From NCBI RefSeq assembly GCF_032854445.1, contig NC_088297.1, positions 8,729,375 to 8,793,374 on the forward strand: 64,000 nt of DNA, read 5' to 3'. This DNA comes from Liolophura sinensis. Lineage: Eukaryota > Mollusca > Polyplacophora > Chitonida > Chitonidae. Below, in pieces: positions 61,701 through 64,000 of this stretch. The position numbers were made by a program, and so were the translations under genes. Every line of letters begins with the position of its first letter. Within the stretch, counting starts at the first letter, position 1. The notes beneath the pieces were generated by a model. That model had not been told where the DNA came from, did no database searches, and saw only the letters and a list, made by a program, of their open reading frames with translations.

Positions 61701-62720
61701 GTATACAGCAGGGAGAGGCTTCTCTACAGGCAAGCCAGTAGTGAGTCACCAGCATGCCAGTGGTGCATTTATAGAGCACCTGTTGTATTCCTCTATTCAC
61801 AACCTGGTTTGTATGTACCAGTTCTTCAAGTCATCATGTCCAAAGGCCACAGCAATGGACCTCATGGAATTTGAATGACATTTCTGTTGGTGCTCATAAC
61901 TTTTATTTGATTTACTTGATTGGTGTTTTATGCCGTACTCAAGAACATTTCACTTATACAACGGCGGCCAGTATTCCATTGGGAGGAAACTTGACATAGC
62001 CCAGGGAAAACCCACGTACATCTGCAGGTTGCTGGCAGACCTTCCCATGTACGGCCTGAGAGGAAGCCAGCATGAGCTGGACTTGAACTCTCAGCGACTG
62101 CATCATTAAGAGGCTCTGGGGTCATAACAGCTCATAACTTTTACAACTGTCCAGCCAGATTCAGAAAATAAGCTAAGGCAACACCAATTTTATTTTGTGT
62201 TTTATGGGCAAGCTGAAGCTTAAAAAAAAACCCAAAATGAAATAAAAATAAAATCGCAAATGCACTTAATTTTGCCCAATCCTAATGTTTTTTTTATGAT
62301 TTTCCTTTTTTTCAAAGCTTTTGATGTTTTTATCAGGAACAATTGCTGGTATACAGCCCACATGTTACACAAAGCAGATGATATTTTTTTAATTTTCATA
62401 CTCTCATCCACCATTGAAAAAAGCCTCAATATAAAGTGGCACTATATGTATTTAATTTCCTTGGTCGATGTTTTACCAATATTCTTTACCCATGAATATT
62501 TCACCAATACAATGGTGGCCAGCATTTATAGTGAGTGAAAACCTCCCCCACGACCATTCGCAGGTTGCTGCCAGACCTTCACATGTAAGGCCATAACAAT
62601 ACAAACATGACAAAGACAACAAAAGAATGAATACTCACTGCTCAGTGACAACATTCTTCAGTCTAAATTTTTGTTCCCTTGACCAGAGTTTCCCGCTGCA
62701 CACCACTACCCAGTTATCAC
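58610..62720 (-). CDS. SDF2L1: SDF2/SDF2L1-like ER protein with HDEL tail (3' part of gene)
   Basis: Two exons (62639-62720 and 58610-58775) join in phase 2 to encode the last ~81 residues: GDNWVVVCSGKLWSREQKF, then the YLHVSG segment, Y-G-R-P-I-H-G-Q-Y-E and EGIFIKP, ending KHDEL. This matches the third MIR repeat and C-terminus of SDF2 and SDF2L1 (human SDF2L1 has LWTVRCSG, FLSVTGEQYGSPIRGQHEV, EGIFIKP and HDEL). The family consists of soluble ER-lumen proteins that bind the Hsp40 co-chaperone ERdj3 (DNAJB11) and assist BiP-dependent folding; SDF2L1 is induced by the unfolded protein response. The HDEL end is an ER-retrieval signal. The signal peptide and first MIR repeats lie beyond the right edge. 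Which paralogue it is cannot be settled from the C-terminus. The intron upstream of 62720 is a 31-bp satellite derived from this gene. Confidence 0.9.
58930..59350. repeat. Irregular GGTCAGGTCAGATTTATGG repeats
   Basis: Units of about 25-45 bp built from GGTCAGGTCAGATTTATG and TTTTTTAGTCATGTCAGATC with variable spacers. About 12 copies, degenerate. A plus open frame of 105-136 codons across it is not a gene. Confidence 0.8.
59880..60108 (-). mobile_element. SINE copy, head-truncated, minus
   Basis: Tail complement TTGATTTATTTATTTAG, CAGTACTCAAGCATATATTT, GCGGCCAGCATTATGGTGGG, CACGACCATCCACAGGTTGC, CCAGCACGAGCTGGACTTGA and ACCCGCGTTGGTGAGAG. Ends before the tRNA-like head. Confidence 0.9.
60206..61745. 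repeat. 87-bp satellite array, about 18 copies
   Basis: Unit CCCTGTACAGTATACAGCAG, GGAGAGGCTTCTCTACAGGC, AAGCCAGTAGTGAGACATCT, GTCCCCAGACCCTCAGCAAC, TAACATG. The dominant period is 87 bp; a few copies lose 1-3 bases. Since 87 is a multiple of three, plus-strand frames stay open for up to 174 codons, but they run antisense to the SDF2-like intron, have no domain and are broken by indels. Confidence 0.96.
61906..62128 (-). mobile_element. SINE copy, head-truncated, minus
   Basis: TTGATTTACTTGATTGGTGT, TATGCCGTACTCAAGAACAT, CAACGGCGGCCAGTATTCCA, CATCTGCAGGTTGCTGGCAG, AGCCAGCATGAGCTGGACTT and AGAGGCTCTGGGGTCATAA. The tRNA-like head is absent. Confidence 0.9.
62458..62596 (-). mobile_element. SINE 3' half, diverged, minus
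   Basis: TTCCTTGGTCGATGTTTTAC, CATGAATATTTCACCAATAC, AATGGTGGCCAGCATTTATA and CACGACCATTCGCAGGTTGC, ending near CACATGTAAGGCC. Lies only about 43 bp from the SDF2-like exon. Confidence 0.8.
62639..62720 (-). CDS. SDF2L1: SDF2-like penultimate exon
   Basis: 82 bases: acceptor TTTCTTTTATCCAG|GTGATAACTGG (phase 1 entry, completing a Gly codon), donor ACTGAGCA|GTGAGTATTC (phase 2). Encodes DNWVVVCSGKLWSREQKF then RLKNVVTE, the start of the last MIR repeat. Its first 17 bases and the 14 intron bases before them are the unit of the adjacent 31-bp satellite. Confidence 0.92.
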
Positions 62721-64000
62721 CTGGATAAAAGAAACTCTAAACAGTTATCACCTGGATAAAAGAAACTCTAAACAGTTATCACCTGGATAAAAGAAACACT
62801 ACCCAGTTATCACCTGGATAAAAGAAACTCTAAACAGTTATCATCTGGATAAAAGAAACACTACCCAGTTATCACCTGGATAAAAGAAACTCTAAACAGT
62901 TATCACCTGGATAAAAGAAACACTACCCAGTTATCACCTGGATAAAAGAAACACTACCCAGTTATCACCTGGATAAAAGAAACACTAAACAGTTATCACC
63001 TGGATAAAAGAAACTCTAAACAGTTATCACCTGGATAAAAGAAACACTAAACAGTCATCACCTGGATAAAAGAAACACTACCCAGTCATCACCTGGATAA
63101 AAGAAACACTACCCAGTTATCACCTGGATAAAAGAAACTCTACCCAGTTATCACCTGGATAAAAGAAACTCTACCCAGTTATCATCTGGATAAAAGAAAC
63201 TCTACCCAGTTATCATCTGGATAAAACAAACTCTAAACAGTTATCACCTGGATAAAAGAAACACTACCCAGTTATCACCTGGATAAAAGAAACTCTAAAC
63301 AGTTATCACCTGGATAAAAGAAACACTACCCAGTTATCACCTGGATAAAAGAAACACTACCCAGTTATCACCTGGATAAAAGAAACACTAAACAGTTATC
63401 ACCTGGATAAAAGAAACACTACCCAGTTATCACCTGGATAAAAGAAACTCTAAACAGTTATCACCTGGATAAAAGAAACTCTAAACAGTTATCATCTGGA
63501 TAAAAGAAACACTACCCAGTTATCATCTGGATAAAAGAAACTCTAAACAGTTATCACCTGGATAAAAGAAACTCTAAACAGTTATCACCTGGATAAAAGA
63601 AACTCTAAACAGTTATCACCTGGATAAAAGAAACTCTAAACAGTTATCACCTGGATAAAAGAAACACTACCCAGTTATCACCTGGATAAAAGAAACTCTA
63701 AACAGTTATCACCTGGATAAAAGAAACACTACCCAGTTATCACCTGGATAAAAGAAACACTACCCAGTTATCACCTGGATAAAAGAAACACTAAACAGTT
63801 ATCACCTGGATAAAAGAAACTCTAAACAGTTATCACCTGGATAAAAGAAACACTACCCAGTTATCATCTGGATAAAAGAAACTCTAAACAGTTATCACCT
63901 GGATAAAAGAAACTCTAAACAGTTATCACCTGGATAAAAGAAACTCTAAACAGTTATCACCTGGATAAAAGAAACTCTAAACAGTTATCACCTGGATAAA
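62706..64000 (-). repeat. 31-bp satellite of duplicated 3' splice sites, about 42 copies, runs off window
   Basis: An exact 31-bp period from 62711 to the window end. On the coding (minus) strand the exon-like unit is TTTCTTTTATCCAG followed by GTGATAACTGGGTAGTG: 14 bases of intron 3' end plus the first 17 bases of the SDF2-like exon. Variants alternate GGGTAGTG with TTTAGAG, and rarely GTGATAA becomes ATGATAA. The CCAG|G acceptor core is kept in essentially every copy. The copy next to the exon merges with it. The array is therefore the intron/exon boundary itself, amplified into the intron. Confidence 0.95.

Larger units (their letters stand above)
58776..62638 (-). other. SDF2-like last intron
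   Basis: 3.86 kb made mostly of repeats: GTCAGGTCAGATTTATGG tandem repeats (58930-59350), three SINE fragments and the 87-bp array (60206-61745). Confidence 0.88.

Overview
The window looks like nuclear DNA from a marine lophotrochozoan, most likely a mollusc and perhaps a bivalve. Three things point that way: intron-containing animal genes, an AT-rich background full of microsatellites and minisatellites, and about twenty copies of one tRNA-headed SINE. The SINE has a GGCCTCCGTGGCTCAG-like head, a conserved body and an (AATA)n tail, and resembles SINEs known from molluscs. The organism is inferred; no species-diagnostic gene is present. There are no bacterial operons, rRNA genes, CRISPR arrays or functional tRNA genes.

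Five protein-coding loci can be supported. (1) 4268-4469, minus: first coding exon of a claudin/PMP22-like tetraspan protein; the rest is not found and probably lies left of the window. (2) 15689-15808, minus: a 40-codon terminal exon of an unidentified protein. (3) 22994-29289, minus: a complete three-exon CREBL2 (bZIP) gene of 414 residues with an unusually long last exon. (4) 42743-49038, plus: a complete four-exon TMEM205-like membrane protein of 211 residues, whose first coding exon holds only 11 coding bases. (5) 58610-62720, minus: the last two exons of an SDF2/SDF2L1-like ER protein ending in HDEL, which continues beyond the right edge. The genes look functionally unrelated; their order is that of ordinary animal intergenic spacing.

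The rest is repeats. 0-22 kb: SINE copies, short minisatellites (27, 42, 30 and 62 bp units), a TIR-bearing 'AACAGAAT' element and a diverged 450-bp-offset duplication. 22-32 kb: CREBL2, with an inverted pair of elements with tandem-repeat cores flanking its promoter and first exon. 32-42 kb: SINEs, foldback/MITE elements and a 153-bp tandem duplication. 42-50 kb: TMEM205. 50-54 kb: 40-bp and 53-bp arrays. 54-64 kb: a very long (TA)n tract, then SDF2 with an 87-bp array in one intron.

The most striking observation is at the right edge (62706-64000). A 31-bp satellite of about 42 copies is made from the 3' splice site and first 17 coding bases of the adjacent SDF2 exon. The gene's intron therefore ends in dozens of near-identical acceptor sites, and by reading frame any copy other than the last should give an immediate stop codon.
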